Positions 1 through 8,480 of a stretch of DNA of 64,000 bases are shown piece by piece. Position 1 is the stretch's first letter. Every line of letters begins with the position of its first letter. Under the pieces are notes generated by a model that searched no databases, had not been told where the DNA came from, and saw only the letters and a list, made by a program, of their open reading frames with translations. The stretch is from contig NZ_JAGGNR010000039.1 of the NCBI RefSeq assembly GCF_018614975.1, positions 23,940 through 87,939 of the forward strand, written 5' to 3'. The translations under genes and the position numbers were made by a program. This DNA is from Paenibacillus polymyxa. Its GTDB lineage: Bacteria > Bacillota > Bacilli > Paenibacillales > Paenibacillaceae.

Positions 1-2
1 GG

Positions 3-737
3 GGGCGGGAAATTAATCTGCTGTATCGCCTCTATCCACTGGAGTATCTGATCGATGATCGGGATGAGACGACAGGGGTGGACATTGGTGCTGCGCTGCT
101 TGAACTTGTTCGTGAGGGACGACTTGGCCTGATGAATCCCGTTCAGCATGTCCTGATGCAGAGCAAAGGCTTCATGGCGGCAATCTGGTCGCTCTACGAG
201 CGTAACGAACAGACCCCGGATTATTGCGGGTTTACCCTCTTTGATGAAGCAGAGATGGACGTGATTTCCCGATATCTGCTGCCCACCTATTTTTCGGCTG
301 AGCCTTTTGAGCTGAACGCCATACCATATGTAGCCAAAAGCTATTGGGGGCGCGAAGGCAGAGGAACTCTTTTGCTGGATGGAGGAACGGACAATGCCTT
401 TGGAAAGCAGGATATGGAGCGTCCTCTTAACGAGGCGCTGGAATCCAATCTTGCATCTGGGGCTACGGACGAGGATGAGGAGATTACAGCCTATTACAAT
501 AACCAGCCCAAAATCTATCAGCAACTGGTTCCGATGGAACAGGTCGTGATCGAGACGGAAGATGGAGCGTACAGTGGTTATTTGCTTACAGGGGTGTTTG
601 TTATTGGTGGGCGTTTGGCAGGTGTACTTCCCCGGATTGGGGAGAAAGTAACCGGAGATATGGCTTATTATTGCGCAGCAACAGTTCGTGAACAGATGAA
701 TGATGAGGAGGAGAAGGTATGGAAAACTTGGGATTGA
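3..737 (+). CDS. Glutathionylspermidine synthase family protein, C-terminal part (5' end outside window)
   Basis: The reading frame is open from the first bases of the window, so the gene starts upstream; the GTG at 78 is internal. The visible part resembles the C-terminal ATP-grasp region of the YgiC/YjfC glutathionylspermidine-synthase-like proteins: an N-terminal NLLYRLYPLEYL stretch, then NPVQHVLMQSKG, then YVAKSYWGREGRG near the nucleotide-binding part, and near the end GRLAGVLPRIGEKVTG. The family forms amide bonds using ATP, but the substrate of the Bacillota members is not established. The stop overlaps the next gene, a DUF350 membrane protein, by 19 bases; this pairing (as in E. coli yjfC-yjfL) supports the assignment and suggests joint function at the membrane. 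Confidence 0.8.
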   Translation, partial: GREINLLYRLYPLEYLIDDRDETTGVDIGAALLELVREGRLGLMNPVQHVLMQSKGFMAAIWSLYERNEQTPDYCGFTLFDEAEMDVISRYLLPTYFSAEPFELNAIPYVAKSYWGREGRGTLLLDGGTDNAFGKQDMERPLNEALESNLASGATDEDEEITAYYNNQPKIYQQLVPMEQVVIETEDGAYSGYLLTGVFVIGGRLAGVLPRIGEKVTGDMAYYCAATVREQMNDEEEKVWKTWD

Positions 738-1123
738 ACTTGCTGAATGTTGCGGTGGGTATAGGCATTCTGCTGGTGGTATTGGTATGTGGATATTTCG
801 CGTTTAGCAAATTAACCCGATATAACGATAGTGAGGAGATCGCCAAAGGCAACGAGGCGGCAGGCATTTATATGGGTAGCAAACTGCTGGGACTGTGTAT
901 TATTGTCGGAATGGTATCATTCTCGACGCACTCGTGGTTGGATATGCTGCTGTGGTCGGCGCTGGGCATCATTATTCTGTGTCTGGTCTATATTATATTT
1001 GACTTCCTCACACCCAAAATGCGAGTTTGCGAAGAAATTGCACGAGGCAATATGGCGGTAGCACAGCTACTGCGTTCGATTATCATCGGCGTTTCCATCG
1101 TCATCGGTACGTTTTTGATGTAA
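719..1123 (+). CDS. DUF350 family membrane protein
   Basis: A 134-residue protein with four hydrophobic segments (about residues 8-27, 48-67, 72-92 and 112-132) arranged as two similar halves. Each half carries the sequence EEIA(K/R)GN (residues 40-46 and about 105-111), the internal duplication typical of DUF350/YjfL proteins. The ATG sits behind GAGGAGGAGAAGG, inside the end of the upstream glutathionylspermidine-synthase-like gene, so the two are translationally coupled. The molecular role of DUF350 proteins is unknown; linkage suggests it works with the upstream ligase on or in the cytoplasmic membrane. Confidence 0.85.
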   Translation: MENLGLNLLNVAVGIGILLVVLVCGYFAFSKLTRYNDSEEIAKGNEAAGIYMGSKLLGLCIIVGMVSFSTHSWLDMLLWSALGIIILCLVYIIFDFLTPKMRVCEEIARGNMAVAQLLRSIIIGVSIVIGTFLM

Positions 1124-1180
1124 AATAGGACATAGTGTTTTGTAGCGTTTACTATCAAACGGAAGAAGGAGCGCGGCATC

Positions 1181-2128
1181 ATGAGAAGAGTCATCATCGA
1201 TACAGATACAGCAGGAGACGATACGATTGCGATCCTGACGGCATTGCATCACTTCCAGGTGGAAGGCATCACCATTACGGGCGGTAACGTACAATTTGAC
1301 CAGGAGGTTGAAAATGCCCTATACACGGTACAGGTTGCTGGACATGGCGGCAAGGTGCCTGTGTATAAAGGTTGCGAGCGGCCACTAATGGTCTGCGGAA
1401 AGGCTCAGCACCGCACAGTGGAAGATGTGCATGGCGATGACGGCATGGGCGGCGCGCATTTCCCGAAGGCAGATCAGCGCCCAGAAAGTGGTCATGCGGT
1501 TGATTTTATCATTGAGAAGGTGCATGCACATCCAGGTGAAATTGAACTTCTGGCGATTGCGCCGCTGACCAATATTGCAATGGCGATCCAGAAGGACCCA
1601 ACCATTATTCCGGAAATTGCTCACCTGTACATCATGGGCGGAACCAATAATGCACTGGGCAATATCACACCGGCAGCGGAGTATAACTTCTACGTGGACC
1701 CGGAAGCAGCGAAAATTGTACTGCATGCAGGCATTCCGATCACGATGGTTGGCTGGGAGATGTGCACGCAATATTCAGTCATGGACAATGATGATCATGC
1801 AGAAATTGCAGCTCTCGGTACATCTGGTGCAGATTTCTTCACCGCTATTAACAAAGTCGTTATGCAGTTCAACAAGTCGGTACATAAACTCAATGGCACC
1901 ACTCATCCTGATACGTTGCTGATGGCTGTAGCGGCAGATGAATCCATCATGACCAAGTCGGGTCAATATTATGTGGATGTGGAAGCGGCAGGAGAACTGA
2001 CACGTGGATACAGCGTGGTCGATATCAACGGACGTTTTGGCAAGGAGCCGAATGTGCGCGTCTGTGAGGCCATTGATCGATCGAAATTCAAATCTATGTT
2101 GCTGGATGTTCTCTCGGCGATTCAATAA
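1181..2128 (+). CDS. Inosine-uridine preferring nucleoside hydrolase family protein
   Basis: A 315-residue cytosolic enzyme predicted to hydrolyse the N-glycosidic bond of ribonucleosides to free base and ribose. The N-terminal DTDTAGDD (residues 7-14) is the calcium- and ribose-binding aspartate cluster of this family. Other family signatures are APLTNIA, the IMGG motif and a late HPDTLLM region that supplies a conserved aspartate. The ATG is preceded by AGAAGGAG. It stands 57 bases after the DUF350 gene and is followed by a clear terminator, so it could be the last gene of that operon. Substrate preference cannot be read from the sequence. Confidence 0.85.
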   Translation: MRRVIIDTDTAGDDTIAILTALHHFQVEGITITGGNVQFDQEVENALYTVQVAGHGGKVPVYKGCERPLMVCGKAQHRTVEDVHGDDGMGGAHFPKADQRPESGHAVDFIIEKVHAHPGEIELLAIAPLTNIAMAIQKDPTIIPEIAHLYIMGGTNNALGNITPAAEYNFYVDPEAAKIVLHAGIPITMVGWEMCTQYSVMDNDDHAEIAALGTSGADFFTAINKVVMQFNKSVHKLNGTTHPDTLLMAVAADESIMTKSGQYYVDVEAAGELTRGYSVVDINGRFGKEPNVRVCEAIDRSKFKSMLLDVLSAIQ

Positions 2129-2202
2129 ACGAATAATATTCCGAGAGATCGTATGAATTGCAGGAATCGCATTCGAATCAACAGCGACAATAGTCCTACC
2201 AA

Positions 2203-2235
2203 ATCCGTACCTCTAACTGGTACGGATCTTTTTTT
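2203..2235 (+). terminator. Rho-independent terminator after the nucleoside hydrolase gene
   Basis: The arms ATCCGTACC and GGTACGGAT pair perfectly around a 7-base loop and are followed by a run of T. Confidence 0.9.
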
Positions 2236-2251
2236 GCCCATTTTTGGATTA

Positions 2252-2311
2252 ACTACTTCACCTGTCGTAGTAACTGTGCTATACTTCAACTACTACGACA
2301 GATGAAGTAAT
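2252..2311 (+). promoter_or_regulatory. Promoter with long inverted-repeat operator upstream of padR
   Basis: Two 21-base arms (2252-2272 and 2291-2311) are inverted copies of each other at 19 of 21 positions. Each arm is also loosely palindromic, with ACTAC or TACTAC at one end and GTAGT or GTAA at the other. Between the arms lies an extended -10 (TG at 2277-2278, TATACT at 2280-2285), and TTCACC at 2257-2262 forms a -35 with a 17-base spacer. One arm therefore covers the -35 and the other the transcription start and early transcript, the layout expected of autorepression by the PadR protein encoded next. That PadR is the binder is inference. Confidence 0.75.
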
Positions 2312-2328
2312 GAGGAGGAGTATCTTTT

Positions 2329-2658
2329 GTGATCAGCAGTGACGTTATACGTGGCTACAATGATACGCTGATCCTCTACATGCTGCTCGAAGGGGAGTCG
2401 TACGGCTACGAGATTTCCAAGAACATCAGGCAGCTAACAGAGGAAAAGTACGTCATGAAGGAGACGACATTATACTCGGCCTTCACTCGATTGGAGAAAA
2501 ATGGTTATATTAAATCGTTTTACCTGGATGAGAATAGTTTGGGAAAGCGTCGAACCTATTACCGGATTACGCCGCCCGGTCTCGACTATTACAGAGAAAA
2601 GTGTGAGGAATGGAAGGTTACGCAGGAGGTTGTTAATCTATTTATCAGGGAGTTGTGA
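2329..2658 (+). CDS. PadR family transcriptional regulator
   Basis: A 109-residue winged-helix repressor. Typical PadR features are LYMLLEGESYGYEISKNI near the N-terminus (helix 1 and the start of helix 2), TLYSAFTRLEKNGYI for the recognition helix, and GKRRTYYRITPPG for the wing. The GTG start at 2329 is preceded by GAGGAGG at 2312-2318. It is followed six bases later by a DUF1700/permease-prefix type membrane gene. PadR regulators of this subtype usually pair with such a partner and control it together with themselves. The inverted repeat directly upstream is the probable operator. Confidence 0.9.
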   Translation: MISSDVIRGYNDTLILYMLLEGESYGYEISKNIRQLTEEKYVMKETTLYSAFTRLEKNGYIKSFYLDENSLGKRRTYYRITPPGLDYYREKCEEWKVTQEVVNLFIREL

Positions 2659-2664
2659 CGGAAC

Positions 2665-3642
2665 ATGGAGACAATTATGGTGTATCTGGAGAACATGTTT
2701 GCTGGTCTGCCGAAGACACCCGAGGTGGAGCATCTGAAGCAGGAGCTCCTTTCGGGGATGGAAGATAAGTACCTGGAGTTGAAGCGGGAAGGCAAGTCGG
2801 AGAATGAAGCCATCGGTATTGTGATCTCAGAATTCGGTAATATCGAGGAGCTAACTGCAGAACTAGGTATTCAACCAGTCAGTGCGGAAGAGGTAGTACC
2901 TGTGCTGACGGAAGAAGAAGCCTACGCATATACCACTGCCAAAAGAAATGCCGGGTTTTGGATCGGGCTGGGTGTTTTATTGTGCGCGTTGGGTGTGGCG
3001 TTTCTGATTTTTATGAATACCTTGTTTGAGAACTATGCCAATCTAGCTGCAGACCGTTAGGAAGAAACAGGCGCTGTACTGGGCCTAATCGGCATGTTTG
3101 TACTGATTGCCATTGCGGTTGGCATGTTCATTCATAGTGGCATGAAGCTGGATCGTTTCAGTCATATGGAGAAGGGCTTCCAACTTCCTTATGCGCTTAA
3201 GATGAGTCTTCAGCGTAGCCAGGAGGGCTTCGCTCTAACTTATCGTGTAGCCATCATTACGGGTGTCTGCCTGTGCATTCTGTCTCCTGTGTTTATTTTC
3301 GCAGCCTCCTCTATCAATGATAACTACGCCTCTTATGGTGTATCTGCCTTTATGGTGATGGCTGGGGTAGGGGTATTCCTGTTTGTATATTATGGAAATA
3401 TGCAGGGGGCTTACACGAACTTGCTGGAGAAGCACCAGTTGACGGCAGAGAAGAAGCAAGAAGTAAAGGTTGTGAGAGCCGTGGAAGCGATTGTATGGCC
3501 GCTGGCGACAGCCATCTTCTTGTTCACAGGCTTTGTATATCAACGGTGGGATATCAATTGGGCCATATTCCCGATTACAGGCATTCTCTCCGGCAGCTTT
3601 AGCAATGTGTACCATATTATGAAAAGCAAAAATCCGTCCTGA
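2665..3642 (+). pseudogene. PadR-partner membrane protein (HAAS/permease-prefix plus membrane domain) interrupted by in-frame TAG
   Basis: Two open segments, 2665-3060 and 3094-3642, lie in the same reading frame and are separated only by TAG at 3058-3060; the codons after the stop (Glu-Glu-Thr-Gly-Ala) continue sensibly into the second segment. Read through, the product would be about 325 residues. An N-terminal helical permease-prefix domain (residues 1-85, with LPKTPEVEHLKQELLSGMEDKY) is followed by about six membrane segments, the first near residues 93-115 before the stop. The interruption falls in the loop after the first membrane segment. It could be a real nonsense mutation, a sequencing error or a readthrough site. 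The family is usually the target and partner of the adjacent PadR regulator. Confidence 0.75.
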
Positions 3643-3659
3643 GCACTGCTTTAGCTAGT

Positions 3660-3699
3660 AAAGCCCGCTTGATCTATGTTGATCAGGTGGGCTTTTTTT
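3660..3699 (+). terminator. Rho-independent terminator
   Basis: AAAGCCCGCTTGATC and GATCAGGTGGGCTTT pair with few mismatches around a short loop and run into seven T residues. It ends the padR transcript and also separates it from the convergent UPF0303 gene. Confidence 0.85.
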
Positions 3700-3711
3700 G
3701 CTCCATTTAAT

Positions 3712-4239
3712 CTAGTTTTGCTGCAACAAAAATGAGCGGATGCCTGTCGTGACCAGATCATGGTCTTCTTCATCTGGCAGACCCGATACCGTAATGGTGC
3801 CGGCCTGTCCCTCATTCTCCAGAATCAGCGGGAAAGCGCCACCAGCCAGTACATAGTCCGATGAAGACAGATTGAAGTCATGCTCAAGTGTCTGGCTTTC
3901 ACTGCTCAACCGCAGGGCGGTATGCCAAGAACTGGAAGAGAAATGATTCACCACGTTGTTTTTGCGTCGAATCCAGTCTTCATTGTCGGGATGAGTGCCT
4001 TCCATCGCATGCAAAAAGAGGCGATGTCCCTTCAGGGTGATGTCGATGGTCACGGCTTGGGAGCGACGCTTCGCTTCTTCGACCAGATGCAGGCCAAGGT
4101 TAAGCGCCGTTTCAGAATCAAATGTGCCAAATACCAAGTCTATTTCTTCCTGCTGCATTTCCTTTAATCTTTCGGTCATGGTTAAGTTCAAATTACAGGC
4201 AGCCCCTTTACATATATGATTGATGTCTACATTCGACAT
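3712..4239 (-). CDS. UPF0303 / heme-degrading domain (DUF336-like) protein
   Basis: A 175-residue soluble protein. The core LVFGTFDSETALNLGLHLVEEAKRR, ITLKGHRLFLHAMEGTHPDN and the late DYVLAGGAFPLIL match UPF0303 proteins, which share the small alpha/beta fold of GlcG/HbpS heme-binding proteins. The biochemical role is not established. The start is uncertain. The first ATG has only a distant GGAAGG, and most relatives begin at the internal Met of MTERLKEMQQEE (residue 21). A TTG at residue 17, eleven bases after AAGGGG, is a third option. The gene is monocistronic and convergent with the padR operon. Confidence 0.75.
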   Translation of the reverse strand: MSNVDINHICKGAACNLNLTMTERLKEMQQEEIDLVFGTFDSETALNLGLHLVEEAKRRSQAVTIDITLKGHRLFLHAMEGTHPDNEDWIRRKNNVVNHFSSSSWHTALRLSSESQTLEHDFNLSSSDYVLAGGAFPLILENEGQAGTITVSGLPDEEDHDLVTTGIRSFLLQQN

Positions 4240-4417
4240 GGGTTGGTGCAGTACCTTCCGAGTACGGACTGGACGATGTTAGTCCACGTTATATGTGTGG
4301 CTGAAGTTGGCTCATTTGGAGACCGTACATCAGCTGTGTTAAAGTGAAGGGAACCTAATATACAAAAATCTTAAAGTTAAAATAAGTTATCGCTAGGTAG
4401 GCAGGAGGAGAAGCACG

Positions 4418-4909
4418 ATGCTGTTTTATTTTGTAGCACTGCTGGTGACTTTGGTGGATCAGGGAACCAAAATTGCAGTGAGGATGTATATGGAAGTTGG
4501 CGACGTCATGAGACTGGGTGACTCGGGCATGCAGTTACAGCATTACGAGAACAGTGGAATGGCGGGCAGCATGTTTCAGGGAAATGCGCGTCTGTTCGGT
4601 ATGATTGCTGTTCTGTTCATAGCGGGTATGCTGTATTATCGGAGTAAAGGTGAGATTCGTGGTTTCTGGATGCAAGCTGGCGCGGGTTTTATGGTCGGCG
4701 GGGCTTTAGGAAATGCAATCGATCGATTTATCTATGCGCGGGTAACGGATTTCCTCGTGTTTCCGTCAGGACGCGGGATTTTAAATCTCGCTGATGTCGC
4801 AATTAACATCGGTGTGGTCATGATCATCATTGGCATGTTGATTCGTGCATATCAGAGTTATCGAGCCAAGCGTTTACGTAATGCTTTGCCGAAGGTTGAG
4901 CGTTCATAA
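4418..4909 (+). CDS. lspA: Signal peptidase II (prolipoprotein signal peptidase), divergent
   Basis: A 163-residue protein with four membrane segments that should cleave lipoprotein signal peptides before the lipid-modified cysteine. Family signatures are LVDQGTKIAV near the N-terminus, GGALGNAIDRF (residues 94-104), VTDF with Asp111, and NLAD with Asp126; Asp111 and Asp126 match the aspartyl dyad of the family. The normally conserved NxGAAFG motif reads NSGMAGSMF here, so this is a divergent member and may be a second copy beside a canonical lspA elsewhere. GGCAGGAGGAG precedes the ATG. It stands alone, ahead of a terminator and an importer operon whose lipoprotein would be a possible substrate. 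Confidence 0.8.
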   Translation: MLFYFVALLVTLVDQGTKIAVRMYMEVGDVMRLGDSGMQLQHYENSGMAGSMFQGNARLFGMIAVLFIAGMLYYRSKGEIRGFWMQAGAGFMVGGALGNAIDRFIYARVTDFLVFPSGRGILNLADVAINIGVVMIIIGMLIRAYQSYRAKRLRNALPKVERS

Positions 4910-4958
4910 TTAGGTTGGATAAAAGCGTTACATTGGCTGAATATAAGCTTAATAAATG

Positions 4959-4991
4959 AGGGACATTGGATATCATCTAGTGTCCTTTTTG
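4959..4991 (+). terminator. Rho-independent terminator after lspA
   Basis: GGACATTGGA and TCTAGTGTCC form a stem with a few G-T type mismatches, followed by five T residues. Confidence 0.75.
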
Positions 4992-5173
4992 TTATGCCCA
5001 ATTCAGGTTATGGGAGGAAATGTCTTGATTCATTTTTGCCGAAACCGTTTTAGGAATAATAAAGGCTTGTATAGCCAACGTTCATAGTATGAGTTATTGG
5101 AAGGATTAATCAAATGGTTATTTCACCAATTTACTGGGTAAATCTTTACGTATAAAGCTGAGGGAGGTACAAC

Positions 5174-6412
5174 ATGAGAACAACGCTTACCAAGGCTCTC
5201 GGGACAATGTTGCTGTATGGAATGATGGCTGTACTTTTATCTTCCTGTACCAGTGGGGATAGCGCGAATGGCAAAGTGCAGATTGAGTTTTTCCAAAACA
5301 AGCCTGAAGCCAAAACAACCTTTGATGAATTGATCAAAAAATTCAACGCGGAGCATGACGATATTCAGGTGACACAGGTGAATCCGCCCGATGCGGAGAC
5401 GGTATTGAAGACGCGTGTCGTCAAAAATGATATCCCGGATATTATGGCCATGGGGGCAACCGATACCTATTCCATTTTGGCCCAAAGTGATATTTTCACC
5501 GACCTGACGGACAGCTCATTACTCCAGACGATTGATCCGAATTACATACAGATGCTGAAGGATGTCACAGGTATGGACGAAGTCACAGGTATTCCTTACG
5601 CAACCAATGCAAACGGCATCATGTACAACAAAACGTTGTTTAAGGATATGGGATTGGAAGTACCAAAGACGTGGGATGAACTCATTGCGACCGCCCAAAA
5701 GATCAAGGATGCAGGTGAGATTCCATTTTACTTCACATACAAGGATGACTGGCAGACAAGCCTGCCCTTCAATGCACTCGGCTCCAATCTGGTTGGCATA
5801 GATTTCTACCAGGAGCGGCGCGATAACAAAGTTACGTTCAAGGAGAAGTACCGCGAGGTAGCCGAGAAGCAGCTGGAGCTCATGAAGTACGGTCACGGCG
5901 ATAACTTTGGTAAAGCGTATTCGGACGGCAACCGTGCCTTCGCAAATGGTGAAGCCTTTATGTACATCCAGGGAACCTGGGCCATCTCGGAGATTCGCAA
6001 AGCGAACCCAAATGTCGACATCGGTTTCTTCCCGTTCCCAACGGGCAACGATGCAAGTGAGATCAAGCTGGTGAACGGGATTGACTCCCTGTTTACCATT
6101 GCGGCAGACACGCCTAATCGCGAGCAGGCAGAGACGTTTATTGCGTTCCTGTTAAAGCCTGAAAATATCGGAAGATACATTGACGAACAGACGCTGTTCT
6201 CTGCGGTCGAAGATGTGAAGCAGGATGATCCTGCAGTGCAGGAATTGATGCCTTATATCGAGCAGGGCAAGGTTGTAGACTTTGCCGATCACTATATTCC
6301 GGCTGCGGTGCAGCTGAATTCCATCGTACAGTCCTTTTTGCAGAACCAAAACATCGACAACTATCTGGATACACTCGACAAAGAATGGGACAAGGTTGCC
6401 AATCGGCGCTAA
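5174..6412 (+). CDS. Extracellular solute-binding lipoprotein of a carbohydrate ABC importer
   Basis: A 412-residue family 1 solute-binding protein. The N-terminal signal peptide ends in a lipobox LSSC with Cys25, so the protein is anchored outside the membrane by lipid. Family features include IEFFQNKPEAK, GIPYATNANGIMYNKTLF, PKTWDEL, and a C-terminal region that closes over the sugar. GAGGGAGG precedes the ATG. It is followed by two permease genes and forms a three-gene importer with no ATPase gene, so a shared ATPase of the MsmK type encoded elsewhere is expected. The sugar cannot be named. A YesM/YesN-type sensor pair lies downstream and may control it. Confidence 0.9.
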   Translation: MRTTLTKALGTMLLYGMMAVLLSSCTSGDSANGKVQIEFFQNKPEAKTTFDELIKKFNAEHDDIQVTQVNPPDAETVLKTRVVKNDIPDIMAMGATDTYSILAQSDIFTDLTDSSLLQTIDPNYIQMLKDVTGMDEVTGIPYATNANGIMYNKTLFKDMGLEVPKTWDELIATAQKIKDAGEIPFYFTYKDDWQTSLPFNALGSNLVGIDFYQERRDNKVTFKEKYREVAEKQLELMKYGHGDNFGKAYSDGNRAFANGEAFMYIQGTWAISEIRKANPNVDIGFFPFPTGNDASEIKLVNGIDSLFTIAADTPNREQAETFIAFLLKPENIGRYIDEQTLFSAVEDVKQDDPAVQELMPYIEQGKVVDFADHYIPAAVQLNSIVQSFLQNQNIDNYLDTLDKEWDKVANRR

Positions 6413-6436
6413 GCCTTGTCTGGAGGAGGATGGAGT

Positions 6437-7303
6437 ATGAACAAGCGCATGGCGCCCTTTTACTGGATGACGGTTCCGGCGGTCGTATTGTTCTTTGTGT
6501 TTATGACGCTGCCGGCCATCCAGGGCATCTATTATTCATTTACGAATTACAACGGATTCGGGAAAGAGTATGATTTTGTTGGCTTCAAAAACTATTTTAA
6601 CTTGTTCCAGGATGACAATGTAGGTCACGCCTACTGGTTTACGTTCAAGTTCGCGATCGTTGTGACGATCCTGACCAATATTCTGAGCCTGCTCATTGCA
6701 CTCGGGCTGAATGCCAAGATCAAGTTCCGTAACTTTTTCCGCGGCATCTACTTCCTGCCCAATATTCTGAGTGTGCTGATCGTAGGTTACATATTTAACT
6801 ACCTGTTCTCCAACGTATTCCCGATCTGGGGACAAAATCTGGGGATCAACGCGCTATCCACCAACATTCTCGGCAGCGAGAGTCTGGCCTGGATCGGTAT
6901 CGTCATTGTTGCAGTGTGGCAATCCGTGGCCCTGAATACGATTCTGTATTTAGCTGGTCTGCAAACGATACCAACCACACTATACGAGGCATCCAACCTC
7001 GATGGTGCAGGCAAATGGCGTGAATTCTGGAGCATTACTTTCCCGCTGATTGCACCTTTTTTCACCATTAATATGGTGCTTGCGATGAAAAACTCACTTA
7101 TGGTCTTCGACCAAATCGTAGCCTTGACCAACGGTGGTCCTGGACGGGCGACGCAGTCCATCTCCCATCTGATCTACACCGGAGGATTTGAAGGCGGCGA
7201 ATATGCATATCAATCTGCGAACTCGGTTATATACTTCATCGTTATTGCGGTAATTTCAATTCTGCAAATCCGGTTCCTGCAAAGAAGGGAGATGGATCTG
7301 TAA
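6437..7303 (+). CDS. MalF-type sugar ABC transporter permease
   Basis: A 288-residue inner component with about six membrane helices. The cytoplasmic EAA loop that docks to the ATPase is visible as YEASNLDGAG followed by FWSITFPLI. The start was set at the ATG at 6437 because GGAGGAGG lies seven bases upstream; an earlier in-frame TTG has no such site. Its stop overlaps the next ATG in TAATG, which indicates translational coupling. It pairs with the following permease to form the membrane channel for the lipoprotein encoded upstream. Confidence 0.9.
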   Translation: MNKRMAPFYWMTVPAVVLFFVFMTLPAIQGIYYSFTNYNGFGKEYDFVGFKNYFNLFQDDNVGHAYWFTFKFAIVVTILTNILSLLIALGLNAKIKFRNFFRGIYFLPNILSVLIVGYIFNYLFSNVFPIWGQNLGINALSTNILGSESLAWIGIVIVAVWQSVALNTILYLAGLQTIPTTLYEASNLDGAGKWREFWSITFPLIAPFFTINMVLAMKNSLMVFDQIVALTNGGPGRATQSISHLIYTGGFEGGEYAYQSANSVIYFIVIAVISILQIRFLQRREMDL

Positions 7304-8130
7304 TGAGAAGCCGTACACGAATCAATTGGCTCGTTATGCTGCTTGTTGTGCTGGGTACGCTGTTTATCCTGTTTCCATTGTATATGACCGTTACGATTGC
7401 TTTGAAAAATCCGGAACAGATGGCCCAATCGGTCTTTGCTATTCCGACCACACTTCACTGGGAGAATTTCGCGAGGGCCATCGACATGACAAACTTCTTC
7501 CAATCGTTCCGTAACAGTGCAATCGTTACCGCATCCACCGTGCTTTTGACGTTGCTCAGTAACTCGATGGTAGCCTATGCGATTGCACGGAATATGGAGA
7601 AACGCAAGTTTTTCAAAGGACTGTATTATTACTTTGTCAGCGCGATGTTCATTCCATTTCCGATCATCATGCTTCCTATTGTTAAACTGACCGCATCCCT
7701 GGAGATGACAAATCTGATAGGTCTGATCCTGCTGCATACGGTCTATGGTCTGGCATTCAACGTATTTGTGTACGTTGGATATATCCGGTCCATTCCGGTG
7801 GCATTGGAGGAAGCGGCGTTTGTGGATGGGGCAACAACCTGGGGCACGTTCTGGAAAATCATTTTCCCGCTCATGGCACCGATCAGTGCCACGATTGGTA
7901 TTCTGACCTGCCTGTCCACGTACAATGACTTCCTGCTGCCACTCATTATTATCAGTGATCCGGGACAGTACACGCTGCCGCTGGTGCAGTATGTATTCCA
8001 AGGGCAGTTTAATACCGAGTTTAACCTTGCGTTTGCATCATACCTGCTCGCGTTGCTGCCGATGATCATCATCTATCTGTTTGCACAGAAGTGGATCATC
8101 AACGGGGTGACTCAAGGGTCCGTGAAATAA
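7303..8130 (+). CDS. MalG-type sugar ABC transporter permease
   Basis: A 275-residue permease with six predicted helices. The EAA loop reads EEAAFVDGATTWGTFW followed by IIFPLM, and the C-terminus IINGVTQGSVK is the typical MalG-type ending with a polar tail. It is translationally coupled to the preceding permease by TAATG. It is the last gene of the 5174-8130 importer, closed by a terminator at 8196-8234. Confidence 0.9.
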   Translation: MRSRTRINWLVMLLVVLGTLFILFPLYMTVTIALKNPEQMAQSVFAIPTTLHWENFARAIDMTNFFQSFRNSAIVTASTVLLTLLSNSMVAYAIARNMEKRKFFKGLYYYFVSAMFIPFPIIMLPIVKLTASLEMTNLIGLILLHTVYGLAFNVFVYVGYIRSIPVALEEAAFVDGATTWGTFWKIIFPLMAPISATIGILTCLSTYNDFLLPLIIISDPGQYTLPLVQYVFQGQFNTEFNLAFASYLLALLPMIIIYLFAQKWIINGVTQGSVK

Positions 8131-8195
8131 CTGAAATTAGGTGGGGAAGAAAAAGATAGATGTAAAAGGAATGGACATATGTGAAGAGATATGAA

Positions 8196-8234
8196 CAAAG
8201 AGAGGTGGACTTTAAAAAGTCCCCTCTCTTTTTT
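8196..8234 (+). terminator. Rho-independent terminator after first importer
   Basis: AAAGAGAGGTGGACTT and AAGTCCCCTCTCTTT pair closely and are followed by a T run. Confidence 0.9.
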
Positions 8235-8360
8235 GATCCTTGTCATTTAACGTATGGGAACTGTCAGAAGGATTGCTTAACCTGTAAAACTATGCTATTT
8301 TTTAGTCGTTAGTTTAATCGGTAAACAAAGACTAAAAGAGAAGAAGATTAAGGTTTAATC

Positions 8361-8375
8361 TTGCAAGCGCTTTAA
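8361..8375 (+). promoter_or_regulatory. Probable cre (CcpA) site upstream of the YesM-like kinase gene
   Basis: TTGCAAGCGCTTTAA matches the catabolite-responsive element pattern TGNAANCGNNNNCA at all but one fixed position and has the typical CG centre. It lies in the 240-base leader before the sensor kinase gene. Catabolite control of this sensor system is inferred. Confidence 0.6.
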
Positions 8376-8480
8376 CTATATAAATTAAATACGTAGATAA
8401 ATCCGGCATCGTTTGTACCCAGTCTTCAAGAGCACGGGCGTAAGGTGGTGGGTTCTTTTACATGCCAAAAAGAGAGGAGA

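Noticed and set aside
5035..5060. cre-like sequence CCGAAACCGTTTTA before the first importer
   Set aside because: The TG at the fixed positions is missing and the site is about 125 bases from the gene without a clear promoter, so it does not reach the standard used for the other two.
7210..8001. Long minus-strand open frame (263 codons) opposite the MalG-type permease
   Set aside because: Composition is His/Arg/Gln/Cys-rich as expected for an antisense shadow; the plus-strand permease is certain.
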